Shown: in pieces, positions 10,436-21,691 of the stretch
Layout of the letters: each line of letters begins with the position of its first letter
How positions within the stretch are numbered: the stretch's first letter is position 1
From: Takakia lepidozioides
Taxonomy: Eukaryota > Streptophyta > Takakiopsida > Takakiales > Takakiaceae
Length of the DNA stretch: 64,000 nt
NCBI GenBank assembly: GCA_030704615.1
Contig: CM060734.1
Span: 54,948,042-55,012,041, forward strand
Direction of reading: 5' to 3'
Translations under genes and position numbers: made by a program
Notes under the pieces: model-generated
The model's database searches: none
Told to the model about the DNA's origin: nothing
Seen by the model: the letters and a program-made list of their open reading frames with translations, nothing else

Positions 10436-13400
10436 ATGAGTTCTAAAGAGGACGTAGGCAAAGAGTTTGAGACAGTTAACAAGTTTGTCGGTGAGAACTT
10501 CTATTTGTGGAAATTCCACATGAAATTTGTATTAGAATCAAGAGATCAATTCACCATTGTTTCTGGTGAAGAGAAGTTGAATGATACTGCTACTGAAGCG
10601 GTGTGGAAAATATGGGCATTGGGCTAAAGAGTGCAGCTCTAGTTCTTCTAAGAAGACTGATATGGAGGTATCCACGAGTGAGGTGAACGTGACCGAGACA
10701 GATGTTTTTGTTACAATTGCAGAGATTCTAGAGCATCTAGTGTTTGAGAGTCAAGATTTGAGAGAACCAGGTGCTGAAAAAAAACCAACTGTAACTACCG
10801 AGGAGACTGAAAATGAGGCAAATTATGTTCATCTTACAAGTCAGGATGAGGCTTGGTTTGCTGATACCGGAGCATCCCAGCACATGACGGATAAGAGGTG
10901 TTGATTTAAGTCCTACCGAGTAGTTCGACCTAGAAGCTGGAGCGTCAGAGTAGCAAATGACAACCTAGTCTGGGCGGCAGGAGTAGGGGACATAGAGATT
11001 GTGTCTCTCCTTAATGGTACCTGGCATAAAGGCATCATTAAAAATGTTCTTCATGTTCCTAAACTGAGAAAGAATCTACTATCAGTTGGTCAGATAACCG
11101 ACAGAGGAATTGTAGCTGTGTACCACAAGAGCACTTGCTCTATGTTTTCTCCTACCAGAAGATTAGTCATGATAGGAGTTGAAGATGGTCAGTTGTGGCG
11201 CATGCAGTTCAAAGTAGTTCTCCCTACACAGACAGCAAATCTAGTAGTTCTAGAGTACAAAGCCGAACCCGAACACGATGAACTTGTGAAAAAAAGAAAA
11301 ACGCCAGGACCTCCTGGTGAGAGTCTTAGTGTATGGCATGTTAGGCTTGGGCATGTTCACTATGATATGGTGAGAAAGATGAATCTCAAAAATTTGGTCA
11401 CGGGCTTGCATCTCAAAGAGACAAACACAGAGAAAGTTTTTTGTGAGAGTTGTGCTAGAGGTAAGAGTTGTAGAACACCATTTCCCGTGAAAGAACAGAG
11501 AGAAAAAACACCATTGCCTGGTGAATTTTATCATGCAGACGTTTGTGGTCCAATGAGCACTACATCTCAAGGAGAAGCTCATTACTTTGTATCTTTTTAA
11601 GATGATTGCAGTAGTTACTGGTTGCTGTACTGCATCAAGAAAAAATACGACGTTATGGAATGTTTCAAGAAGATGCAGCAAGAGTCCTTCAGGTCGACTG
11701 GGAATTGAGTCATCAAATTACGGAGTGACAGAGGTGGAGAATTCATAAGCAAAGCTTTTAAAGAGTATCTTGAGACTGAGGGAATTCGTCAAGAACTCAC
11801 CACACCCTATTCTCCAGAGCATAATGGGGTGGCAGAAAGGGACAATCGTACCCTTATGGAAAGTGTGCGCTGCATGCTTCTGGAGAAAGATATTTCTCTT
11901 TGTTTTTGGGGGGAAGCTGTACAGACAGCGGCATACCTAATGAATCGTGTTGAAACTAGAACACTGAATGGGATGACACCACTACAAGCATGGTGTAACA
12001 AGAAGCCTGATGTCACACATCTCAAAGTGTTTGGCTGCGATACATTTATTCACGTGCCTAAACAGCTTAGAGAGAAGCTTGATCCAAAGAGCACCAAGTG
12101 CATTTTTCTTGGATATTGCACTGAAAGCAAGGGTTATAGACATAGAATTGTGATTAGCAGAGATGTACTGTTCAACGAAGGTTTGATGGGCTCTGAATTT
12201 GAAGCAGCTCCTACAGTATTGCCCAATGCATCGGAAACAGTGACATTCTGGCATAATTATGACAAAGCTGTGGAGAAGTCACAACATTCAGTTGGAGTTT
12301 ACAATGAAGCTGAAAGAGTCCCTGTCAACACCATTCCAGTGAATGACTTGGTGGTGGAGATGCCACTTGAAGCTGTTGGTTCTGAAAGCGTCACTATCAA
12401 CACCATTCCAATGAATGACTTGGTGGTGGAGTTGCCACTTGAAGCTGTTGGTTCACTAGTGAAAGTAGTAATATTGAGACTAGCTCTAACACATAAAGCA
12501 ATGTTTCATTGATGCAGTCAAACAGTGGGAGTACGATTGCAAAGCCAGAAATGTTCTCAAGAAAAAAACGTTCATGGAATCCTCCGGAGACGTATGGGGA
12601 TTGGATTTCTCTGCCAGGAACTTTTACCTATTTTGCTGGAGCAGTGGGAGTTATTCTTGAAGAGCCCGCGCGCCGCGTCTGGAAGGTGTAGCAGAATCGG
12701 AGAAGCGATTTGGGATAATGCCAAAAACATATGAAGAAGCAATTTTTTCTTATCACCGAGAGCAGTGGGAGCAGGCAATGATAGAAGAATACAAATCGCT
12801 CTTGGCAAATGAGACCTGGAAGCTTTGTGAACTACCTGTTGGCAGACAAGCAGTCAAAAGTAAATGGGTTTATAGAACCAAACTCAAAGCAGATGGGACC
12901 ATTGATCGTTATAAGGCCAGAGTTGTAGCTAAAGGCTTTTCGCAAACTCGTGGAGTTGATTACGATCAAACCTTTGCTCCAGTAGCAAAATTTGACTCAA
13001 TTCGTTCAATCTTATCCATTGCTGCAGTGGAAGATATGGAGCTTGTTCAATTTGATGTCAAGAGTGCATTCCTTCATGGAAATCTTGAGGAAGAAATATA
13101 CATGGAGTAGCCTTTGGGTTTCATAAAGGAAGAGGAGTCGAAATTGGTTTGTAAACTGCAAAAAAACATCTACGGCCTTAAGCAGGCATCTAAGGCTTGG
13201 AATGCAGAGTTTAACAAAATTCTCACTACTCATGAGCTTGTATCCACGACAGCAAACCCCTGTGTATACGTGAGTCACAAGGAGCCAGTTCTGATCATAT
13301 CGATTTACGTGGATGATGGTCTTGGTGCTTGCAATATCAAAACCAAACTGGATATGTCATCAGTGAGTTGGATAAATTGTTTGGGGCAACGAGTGGACCA

Positions 13401-14179
13401 CCTGATGTGTATATTGGTTTGCACATCACCAGGGATCGGTCTCGCGGAGTAATCTACATCAACCAAGTTCAGTATATTTTGCGAGTTCTGGCTAAGTTTG
13501 GATTTCAGAACGCCAATCCTGTGTGTACGCCAATGGACGCAAATGTGCATCTGCAGATGGGGACATCTGATGACAATACTGAAAAGGATTTTCCCTATCT
13601 TGAGATCGTGGGGAGCTTAATGTTTGCTATGCTGGGATCTAGACCAGATCTAGCATATGCGGTGTGCACAGTGGCAAAATTTGCAAATACACCAAAGACC
13701 GCTCACTGCAATGCAGTTTGTCGAATTCTTAAGTATCTGAAGGGAACTGCTCACTACAGATTGTGTTATGTGGCTCATGACAAGCACATGTTTTGCAAGC
13801 TTTTGCTGATGCTGATCATGCAAGGGATCATGACGATAGACAATCTCGAAGTGGATGTTTAATTATGCTCAATGGTGGACCTGTCACTTGGATCAGCAGG
13901 AAGCAACAATGTGTTGCTAGGTCAACAACTGAAGCAAAATATGTTGCAGCATCGTTGACCAGCACTGAGGTAGTATGGCTTCGTCGATTGCTTGAAAATT
14001 TGGGTCTTTCTCAACCCGGACCTACAAATATATTTGGAGACAATCAAAGCGCTATCAGGCTAGCGTTCAATCAAGAATTTCACAGACGGAAGCGGAAGCT
14101 GATTCATATGCGCTACATTGGCACCAATGACCAGACGGCAGATATTTTGACTAAGGCCTTGACTCCAGAAAAGTTTTAG
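10436..14179 (+). pseudogene. Copia gag-pol polyprotein, broken
   Basis: Gag N-terminus at 10436. The frame then jumps near 10590 into a CCHC zinc knuckle (CGKYGHWAKEC) whose first Cys is lost, so most of gag is deleted. The protease motif DTGASQHMT lies near 10861-10890. The pre-integrase His-Cys zinc region lies around 11330-11470, and the integrase core has D (HADVCGP), D (SDRGGEF) and E (GVAERDN). RT lies at about 12718-13350 with the catalytic YVDDG. RNase H lies at about 13793-14100. In-frame stops are at 10902, 11598, 11706 and 13108. There are frame changes near 10600, 12500-12720, 13340 and 13800. Compared with family consensus, the stops at 10902 and 13108 look like TGG to TGA and CAG to TAG changes. 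Confidence 0.92.
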
Positions 14180-14433
14180 CATTTTCGGAGCATGATGGGC
14201 ATGATTGGATGATCAATGAGTGGGAGTATGAAAACTAAATGTTACCATTGACTCATCAAGGTTATTTTTGTGGTCTGAGGTCTGACGTTTCTGCAGAAGT
14301 TCCATGATGCAGAGGAGGCCAAAAGCTCAGCAGGAGATGTGTTATACTGCAAGCATCAATTACTTGTTTGTGGTATTATGCGAGGAGGTTTTTGCGGAAT
14401 ATTTTGACACCAGACTGTCAGAATGAGTGGGAG

Positions 14434-14725
14434 TGTTGTTAGTACATTGTGGTAGTAGATTCAATGTTAACACGGGCCATGTTAATGCCACGTAGATACA
14501 TTACTTGTGGACATATAGATGCCACGTAGGTTTTCTTTTAAGTTTCCCGCCTATGGACCTCCTGGTTACTTACCCGCGTTGTTCTTTTCTGGTGTACTCT
14601 TTCTTGCTGATTGTTTTCTGCTATATCTACTTTGGAAGCTGTATAGCATATGTATACACTATCTGAATTAAGCACTCTTTCGTCATAGTGTATTTGGTCT
14701 TCTTTTGGCTATGGCATCTACAACA
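14434..14725 (+). repeat. 3' LTR of the copia element
   Basis: 292 bp with 5-bp terminal inverted repeats TGTTG/CAACA. It follows a polypurine tract, and its last 20 bp recur immediately before the primer-binding site at 10179. Confidence 0.85.
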
Positions 14726-14779
14726 GGCTTTGGGCGGCACAATATTTTCATTGGATGAAACTCTCGAATAACCGGGCAG

Positions 14780-15092
14780 AGAGGCCTCCCGTACTGTGAT
14801 CTGCACGGTACCACCGTGTGTCTCTTGTAAGGTGAAACTGACATGCAGCTGGATTTAACCTACCTACTCGAAGCTTGTCGTTTTTGTGTTTTGCTTGAGC
14901 ATTGGATGGTTGAACTAATCCAAGCAGAATCCCATCGCGTTCTCAGGCTGATCACTTCCTCCTTTCCTCTCTTTCCTTCCATAGCTCCACGAGTAGTCCA
15001 TCCTAAAGTCCTTCCAGTTCTGACCGTCATGTGAATGTTATTATTTCTCGTTTGCTCGCTGTGAGCTGCAGGCAGCTGGTGGCAGTGGACAG
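14780..15092 (+). repeat. Partner arm of the inverted repeat at 8620-8950
   Basis: Same ordered blocks as the minus strand of 8620-8950, diverged by substitutions and small indels. The pair flanks about 5.8 kb that includes the copia element and a PPR relic. Confidence 0.7.
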
Positions 15093-15760
15093 GGCCAACC
15101 TCTCGCGTACTCCTACTATTGGCCAACAGTTCCCATTCAAAGTTCCTCTGATATTCATAGGTCGGTGTGAGCTATGCACTTCCAACTGAAGTTCGTGAAT
15201 TCCTGGTCTAGCTTCTCCTGGCTCGTGATCGCCGGCATTGACATGACTGACGGTCTGAACAATCATTTCTTACTCTTTGACTCTGGTTTCCTGTCTAGCT
15301 TGCACCTAGCTCACTGAGTCCACAAACTTTCGAGGACTGGAGCGATAGTCCCGGTGAAGTCGACGTTATTTAAAATGGAAGTGGCAGTGACTGTCCTATC
15401 AAAAACCATGGTGGTCCCCACGCCACGTCCTCACGAGAGCCGGGAGTTGCAGCGGCTCCCACTTACCAGCTTCGATCTTCTCAAGCTAAATATTCCCCCC
15501 ATCCTTCAGTAGCACCGACGCCATGGTGACTATATGTTTATCGAGGCTTCAGCTCCCATCACTGCGCGGGAGCTACGTAATTACAACATGTTTGACATTT
15601 ATCAACACTTTGCCCAAGCAATACCCTTCAATCGGTGAGCTTCTATTTCAGGTGTGAAGGTGATGATCACGTGCAGTAGTATAGCTTAGCACTTTGTTTA
15701 GTGCAGATGCGACCCCAAGTCGAGTTGCGGAGTGATATTGATTCTCTTTGAAATACGCAG
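15093..15760. other. Upstream region of the BAHD pseudogene
   Basis: A BAHD protein needs about 150 more N-terminal residues than are found downstream. I see no exon here that supplies them, so the first exon is lost or too far decayed to recognise. Confidence 0.4.
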
Positions 15761-16728
15761 ATCACTCATCCGTGTGGCGGCTATGCACTTGGTCATGCCT
15801 ACTTTCATGGAATGGCAATGGAATGATGCTGTGGGCATTTATCAAGTCATGGACAGAGGTCGCCCGTGGGGACCGTATCTCCCTTCTTCCCAATTTTAGT
15901 TCGCAAGTGAATGTAATCAAATTGGCATCAGAGTTAGGCGACTCAGATTGGACAGAAATTGCCCTTCCAGAGGCTTTTGTGAAGAGAGTACCGAGGGCGG
16001 AATATATTCGTAATCGTTGCGTCCAGGATTCAAAGCGTCCTCATCCGACTGCCGTGGACTCAACAACTTTGCACATTTCTTTTGATCTGCCAATGCAAAA
16101 GAAGCTCAAAGACAAAGCATTGGAGGATTCAGATGGGCCTACGTTCAGTGCTTCTGTAGTGATCAGTGCACATGTCTGGAGGGCCATTATCCGTGCTCGA
16201 TTGCTTGCAGATACGGAGGAAACTCGATACTTCAATAACGTCGATTGCCGGAAAAGGTGGCCAGAGCTCCCTGAGAATTATTTTGGAAATGCAGTTTTTG
16301 ACGCAGTGGCAGTCACCACCGTGAGAGAGCTTCTGGGTAAGAGGATCTCATATGCTGCAAACCTGCTGCGCAAGACGATTGCAGATCTCACCGCTCAGAA
16401 CATCAAGTCTGTTTTTACCATGATGGAGAAAGTGAAAAAGGAATGGGTCTTTATCCGTGATTTCCGACCTTCAACTGATGTGAGGACAGCTGCTTCGGTT
16501 CGCTTCCCAGGTCCTGAACAGCTTGACTTCGGATGGGGATCCGCTTTTGCCAACATTATTGTATTCTCCAAGAGGGCCCCTCGAAATATTGTCAGTTTCA
16601 CACCAAAGCACACCGATGGCACAATAGAAATAAACTTCAGACTGCCTGAGGATGCTGCAAAGAGACTGCAGGAAGATTCAGACTTCATGTCTTGTGTCTC
16701 ATCTGTCACCGCTGTCACACTTGGATAG
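15761..16728 (+). pseudogene. BAHD acyltransferase, C-terminal exon, broken at the HXXXD motif
   Basis: BAHD enzymes transfer acyl groups from CoA thioesters to alcohols or amines. An exon probably begins at 15761 after 'acgcag' with CGGYALGHAYFHGMA, the usual lead-in to HXXXDG. A deletion that I estimate at 7 bp then removes the catalytic Asp-Gly and shifts the frame. The other frame resumes as GMMLWAFIKSWTEVARGD and runs to a stop at 16728 with the structural motif DFGWG. The open frame that starts at 15748 is therefore not a genuine start. The region from about 15863 on is duplicated at 21692 inside a Mutator-like fragment. Loss of the N-terminal exon and of the HXXXD Asp means no activity is expected. 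Confidence 0.85.
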
Positions 16729-17478
16729 GGATACCACAAATTCCAACTGCTCTACACGAAGAAACAAACCAACAAACGCATGGAATGCATTCGGCCCTGC
16801 CCTGGCTTCTTAGATTTGTGTCTTTGAAATAGAACAATAACAGATTGGAATCAATTGCGATGGTAGGTTTGTAGCACATATATCAAGGGACCTTGTTTGT
16901 TTCTACCCTGGTCGTACCGTCTCACAGTCTGTGTGTTTCTTTTAATTGGACCTTCTAAGTTGTCGATATGCCCCTCAGGTTTTACAGTGGCAGGCATCAT
17001 GTATCCAGTCCTCAATCTTTACAAGACGCTTTCTACAAACATACTCATTAACATTCAGAGTCCGCCACAGTGCTGATGCCTAAATCCACCATGCAGCCAA
17101 AATGCTCAATGGCAGGGGTGAGGCCATAAGCAAGGCTCATGGAATCAAAGTGGTGGTGGTCTTAATATTATGCAAACTTTCTGGTTTCTTGATTGGGAGA
17201 CTACCTAATTGGATTACTATGGCCCTTCTTAAGCGAAGTTGGCATTGCCTATGGTTCGCAACCACACAGACATGCAAGTGTGATCCCTCAAACGCTCCAC
17301 ATTACATAGGAGTGGCAACCCCAAAATCCGTGGTTTTACAGTATCCTGTGATGACAATGCCCTCAAGGGTATCGGAGCCAAAGGAGGAGCAATAAAAGTA
17401 GATATTCCTCTCTTTATTCACATATACCATAGTTTGGTCTAATTGTGTTGATCCCCTGTATTCACTGTTTGTACAGTT
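16729..17478. other. Spacer between BAHD and PPR pseudogenes, with a stray PPR motif
   Basis: Mostly non-coding. On the minus strand around 17080-17131 a short segment reads GLTPAIEHFGCMVDL, the linker before the last PPR motifs of a PLS-type protein, so it is a detached piece of the neighbouring PPR gene family. The whole spacer recurs at about 22497-23245. Confidence 0.6.
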
Positions 17479-18640
17479 TCACCAGTAATCATCACAAGAA
17501 CAAACCCCATCTTCAAAGTGGTGAAAGTGGTTAGCTTCCCGTACAACAAGTTCTCACTATGGTGGCAAAGAGAAACTCCTTTTTGCTCCTCCCCCACATC
17601 ATGCAATACAAAGCGCATATCAGGCCCTCCTTCATCTCCCCATCTCAATTCAGCATGGATTTCCTCAATTTTTGGATGCAATTTGTCATCTACAACAAAG
17701 GTGTGCACCCTGTTGCCAACCTCAATGCAGCAGCGACCTGGCTCCTTTCTAACCCCTCTGACCTTCATCATTTTCTCACCTTTGCAGTATCGTCCCACCT
17801 GCCAGCTGTGGCATAGATGTTTGATAGCAACACATAAGTTGCGGCGTCCTGTTCATCACACTTGAGGATAGATGTTGCTGCACGTTCAGCCATCTCCACA
17901 TTGCGATGAATTCTACAGGCACCAAGCAAGGCCCTCCACACCACAACATTTGGTTTCATTGGCATTTTGTTAATGAAGCCCTCTGCCTCATCCCATTGCC
18001 CCGCACGGCCAAGAAGGTCCACCATGCAGCCAAGTGCTACACTGCTGGAGTGATGCCATGATCTTGACTCGGGGAGTTGAAGTAGTATCTGCCTTCATCC
18101 ACTACGCCAGCATGCCTACATGCAGAGGGAATACCTATAAAAGTGATGATGTCCAGCTTCAAGCCTGCCACGCTTTTCTTCCACCAGTTGCAGGGCCTCC
18201 ATATCACAACCATGTTGGGCATATCATGTGATCATTGCATTCCACAACCACAGATCTCGTTCAGCCATATTCTCGAGCACTCCCTTTGCATCTTCGATGA
18301 TCCCGCCTTTGGCATACATGTCTACAAGGGTGTTATCCAAAATGATATCTGGGACAATTCCAGATTTGATGATGTCGCCATGGACTTCTTTGCCCTTTTC
18401 TAGGGCTGCCAGGCTTGCACATGCATTGCAAACACCAATGAACGTGACCCGGTCTAGTTTCACCCCTTCCCACATCATTTTGCTCATAGGTCTCCAAGCT
18501 TCCATCTCGCACCCATGCTAGGCATATCCAATGATCATTGTACTCCAGGACCCACATCTCATTCAACCATATTGTCGAACACTCCCTTTGCATCCTCAAC
18601 ACTCCCGCATACATGTTCATCAGGGCATTGTACAGTAAGT
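17479..18640 (-). pseudogene. PPR-DYW protein pseudogene, copy 1
   Basis: PPR-DYW proteins carry out C-to-U RNA editing in organelles. Reading down from 18640 there are PPR motifs ('VTFIGVCNACASLAALEKGK', 'NTLVDMYAKGG'), then 'MVDLLGRAGQWDEAEGFI', the E region ('YVLLSNIYATAGRWDD'), 'KVRGVRKEPG', and the DYW domain with FVLHDV and CHHSE, ending CSCDDYW* at 17481-17479. Compared with copy 2 it has lost about 147 bp of the DYW domain, near 17550, including the zinc-binding CGEYH segment. It has at least three further frame breaks. The N-terminal part continues into the inverted repeat at 18430-20350. It is not functional. Confidence 0.88.
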
Positions 18641-20350
18641 GTTAAGATTCATGACAAGCATCTGGGCATAGGCCATTAGCAGCTGGGCTAAGAGCACCCC
18701 CAACGCAGGTACGCCATGCCATTTCCAACGCCATGTTGGCATGGCATTTCCTGGATCATGCCCCAGCGTACCCCGCCAACTATGTTTGGCGCGGAGGGAC
18801 CTACACCAAAGGGCAGGGGTACGCCATATTTTCCATCTTTGGCATACCTTGCCAAGCGCGCATGTGCACGCGCACAGGGAGCAAATATGGTGCGTGCACG
18901 TCCCGCAAGAGTTATGAGAAACAATCGCTCCTGCTTTTGGGGATATGAAGAGCATGTGTGGCGCAGCTTGGAGCCACCACATGACCAAATTTCATCCAAA
19001 ACCACAATTTCTCATTCGCAGGTCCGATAGTTCATCTGCTGCGATAGTTCATCTGCTGACGAGATTTCATCCGCTGGCGCAGTTTCATCCATTGCCGCAA
19101 TTTTTCATCCAATAGCGCGATAGTTCATCCGCTGGCGCAGTTTCATCCACTGCAACCGATTCTCGTCCAGGAGCGCCGATTTTCATCCACTGGCTCAATA
19201 GTTCATCAATGGTGGCACTCCCACGATGAAACAGAACAATATATATATATATAGATCATTTCATAGTTTTCAAAGAACTATTGAGAACTGAGATGTGGTA
19301 CCCAGCAATCCATAAGCTCAACTAACCGGGATATTGATAACCGACACAAATCATAAAATGGCTCTTGTTTGATAACCTGTACCCGGGCAAATTCTCAAAT
19401 CCTTGCATTATGCATATCCGGCTTTCAAACATAGAGAAGTAGGGAATTATTTCGTAGGATATAGCATTCTTTATCTAATTCACACCACTGAAGAGGAAAT
19501 TCTCCGTAATGTTGATATATGTCTTCACTCTAGCATTTGATCTAGACCAAATTTGTGCATGTACGAAGAAACATTTTCATGTACCGGGATTTCAACAATT
19601 CAACACTTTGCACCTTAGAGCACTTCAACGGTGAACGCCATCGGCCCGCCAAGCTGCTCATGGCGTAGAGCTTTGGCGTGGGGTTTGGCTCATGGCATGG
19701 AGTTTGGCAAAGGGATGTCCACCGGGGCTCACGTTAAATCCAACGCCAAGGTGGGCTGGCCATCCTGCCGAAGCCACGTGGTGGCTCCAAGCTGCGCCAC
19801 ACATGCTCTTCATATCCCCAAAAGCATGAGCGCTTGCTCCTCATAACTCCTGCGGGACGTGCACGCACCAGATTTGCTCCCTGTGCTTGGGCGTGCACAT
19901 GCGCACTTGGTGGAGGCTTGGTGAGGTACGCCAAAGATGGACAATATGGCGTACCCCCTGCCCCTTGGCGTAGGTCCCTCCGCGCCAAACATAGTGTTGG
20001 CGGGGTACGTTGGGGCACGATCCAGGAAACGCCATGCCAACATGGCATTGGAAATGGCATGGCGTACGTGCATTGGGGGTGCTCTTAGCCCAGCTGCTAA
20101 TGGGACCCCTATGCCCAGATGCTTGTCAACTTAACACTTACTGTACAATGCCCTGATGAACATATATGCCAATGGTGGGAGTGTTGAGGATGCAAAAGGA
20201 GTGTTCGACAATATGGCTGAACGAGATGTGGTGTCATGGAGTACAATGTTCACAGGATATGCCCAGCATGGGTGCGAGATGGAAGTTTTGGAGACCTATG
20301 AACAAAATGATGTGGGAAGGGGTGAAACCAGACCCGGTCACGTTCATTTG
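18430..20350. repeat. Large inverted repeat (foldback structure), ~560-bp arms
   Basis: Left arm about 18430-18990; right arm about 19780-20350, read in reverse. The arms share, from outside in, a PPR fragment, 'cattgtacagtaagtgttaag', 'gacaagcatctgggcatagg', 'cagctgggctaagagcaccccc', a 'catgccatttcca...tggcatggc' palindrome and a 'cgtgcacgtcccgca'-type segment. The loop of about 790 bp holds a minisatellite and AT-rich DNA. Because the arms include host PPR sequence outside the transposon-like ends, the structure is an inverted duplication that formed after an insertion, not a simple MITE. Confidence 0.8.
19024..19211. repeat. ~20-bp minisatellite 'TTTCATCCGCTGGCGCAG'
   Basis: About ten degenerate copies of an 18-22-bp unit built on 'ttcatcc(g/a)ctggcgcag' or 'agttcatc.gctg' in the loop of the inverted repeat. 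An (AT)n run follows near 19240. Confidence 0.8.
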
Positions 20351-20363
20351 TGCAATCCATTGA
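20130..20363 (+). pseudogene. PPR fragment in the right arm of the inverted repeat
   Basis: The plus strand reads ALMNIYANGGSVEDAKGVF, then 'NMAERDVVSWSTM' and 'GYAQHGCEM', a P-L-S style PPR motif series. A frame change follows near 20290 and homology ends at about 20350-20363. It is the mirror copy of the minus-strand sequence at 18400-18640. Confidence 0.8.
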
Positions 20364-20483
20364 TGATGCCGCATCTTGACCGTCTGTTCATAAATGCCAT
20401 CTGAGCCCTCCATTTTTAGGGCATGAATTCAAACCTTATCCCTGCCGCCTGCCATTTGCCAGCAGCCGCGAACGTGTGCACTA

Positions 20484-21691
20484 ATGCTCCTTGCACGTTG
20501 TCCATCATGTCCACTGTACTGTGGCGCGTTTCTTGCAGGTTCTGAAGCGTGTCCTCTGTACTGTACATGGCATGGACGTGGAAGCAGAAGGCGACGATAT
20601 ACTGAAAACGGGAAGCTGGATATACGGCCTCTTCAACAAAGTTTGCAAACACTCAAACCAGGACCCTTCAACACGAAGGACCTCCATTGGAAGAGAGACA
20701 CGCAATATGGTTATATGGGTGCGCGAATGAATGTTTAGAAGGCCTGCATACCGTAAGATAGAGTTGATGACTTTCTCATTGGAGAGGAGAGTTTGGTGGA
20801 CTACCCCACTCAGTTTTGGGTAAATGTCCATACTAAAGTGTAACTCGGCATGCTAAAAGAGCCGAGAGCCAACAGTATCATGTGTGCACCATCCTCATCG
20901 TCCTTTTGTAGTCTAATTGCATGTCTATTGCCATTTTTCGTACCCACGTACTGTGATTTCATGCTTCCAGAAGTCGATGGATATCGATTGTGATTTTTAT
21001 GTCCAGGTATCAATGCTGCTACGATCCACATGACAAGCGCACCAACAATGCGATAGTGGAGGATCCCAAACTAAAACGTGAAGGACCTCTTGTAGGTGCT
21101 GGAACATCTCACCCTCCCAATGAGAAAGAAGTCGGAATATGGAGAGTCTTACAAGCGTGGTTGTCAATGCTGTTTCAAGGTCCATCAATGCTATCTCGCC
21201 TCCGACATTTGTGTCCTCACGTACTACAACAACATGGAGCATACAGACGCGAAAGGGAATGCCTGTCATGGGAAGTCCGCTGAGTTCAGGAACACTCGCC
21301 ACGCATATGCACCACACATTAGCGAGGAATTAAAAGCATGGGTCATTGAGTGTTTGTGCCGAGGCCTGTCAGTCGCCCAAATCATGATAGAACATAAAGA
21401 GCACGTCATGAACAACACCGGGTTGGGGGATGCATGGACACGAGACGATTTTTTGTTGGAGCGGGATGTGCGCAACCTGGCCAAGAAACGGGCGTGGCAA
21501 ACGTTCAAAAAACATCCCAACTATGCGGAGAGTGTCCGCATGTGAAAAGACCAGAACCCAAAATCGGTCTTCTTCTATCAAGAAGAGAAATTGGTGCCAA
21601 CATTCAACACTACGATGGCGACCTAACATTCACAATCGGCATACAAACTGAGTGGCAGAAGAAGCGAATGCTTCAATTAGGCCATGCCCAG
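20484..21691 (+). pseudogene. MULE transposase N-terminal fragment, truncated
   Basis: Matches the N-terminal part of the transposase of the 47873-58090 element, including 'YGESYKRGCQCCFKVHQC', 'HAYAPHISEELKAWV' and 'TRDDFLLERDVRNLAKKRAW'. One in-frame stop at 21543 corresponds to Trp in the other copy. The coding sequence is cut at about 21691, where BAHD-derived DNA begins, so the catalytic core is absent. Confidence 0.85.

Larger units (their letters stand above)
10159..14725 (+). mobile_element. Decayed Ty1/copia LTR retrotransposon, 5' LTR nearly absent
   Basis: Domain order is gag, protease, integrase, reverse transcriptase, RNase H, which defines Ty1/copia. The 3' LTR (14434-14725, 292 bp) starts TGTTG and ends CAACA, and is preceded by a purine-rich tract (gagtgggag). 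At the 5' side only the last 20 bp of the LTR (10159-10178) remain. They are identical to 14706-14725 and directly followed by a primer-binding site at 10179-10190 (ggttatgggccc), which matches the anticodon region of initiator tRNA-Met and not its 3' end. Upstream of 10159 the sequence is unrelated to the 3' LTR. Several stop codons and frameshifts make it non-autonomous. Confidence 0.93.

Noticed and set aside
15748-16728. A 326-codon open frame that could be taken as an intact BAHD enzyme
   Set aside because: The first ~20 codons are out of frame with the family sequence; HXXXD is destroyed and the N-terminal exon is missing.
18688-20088. Symmetric open frames on both strands in the inverted repeat arms
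   Set aside because: They mirror each other because the arms are inverted copies; there is no similarity to known proteins apart from the PPR fragments.
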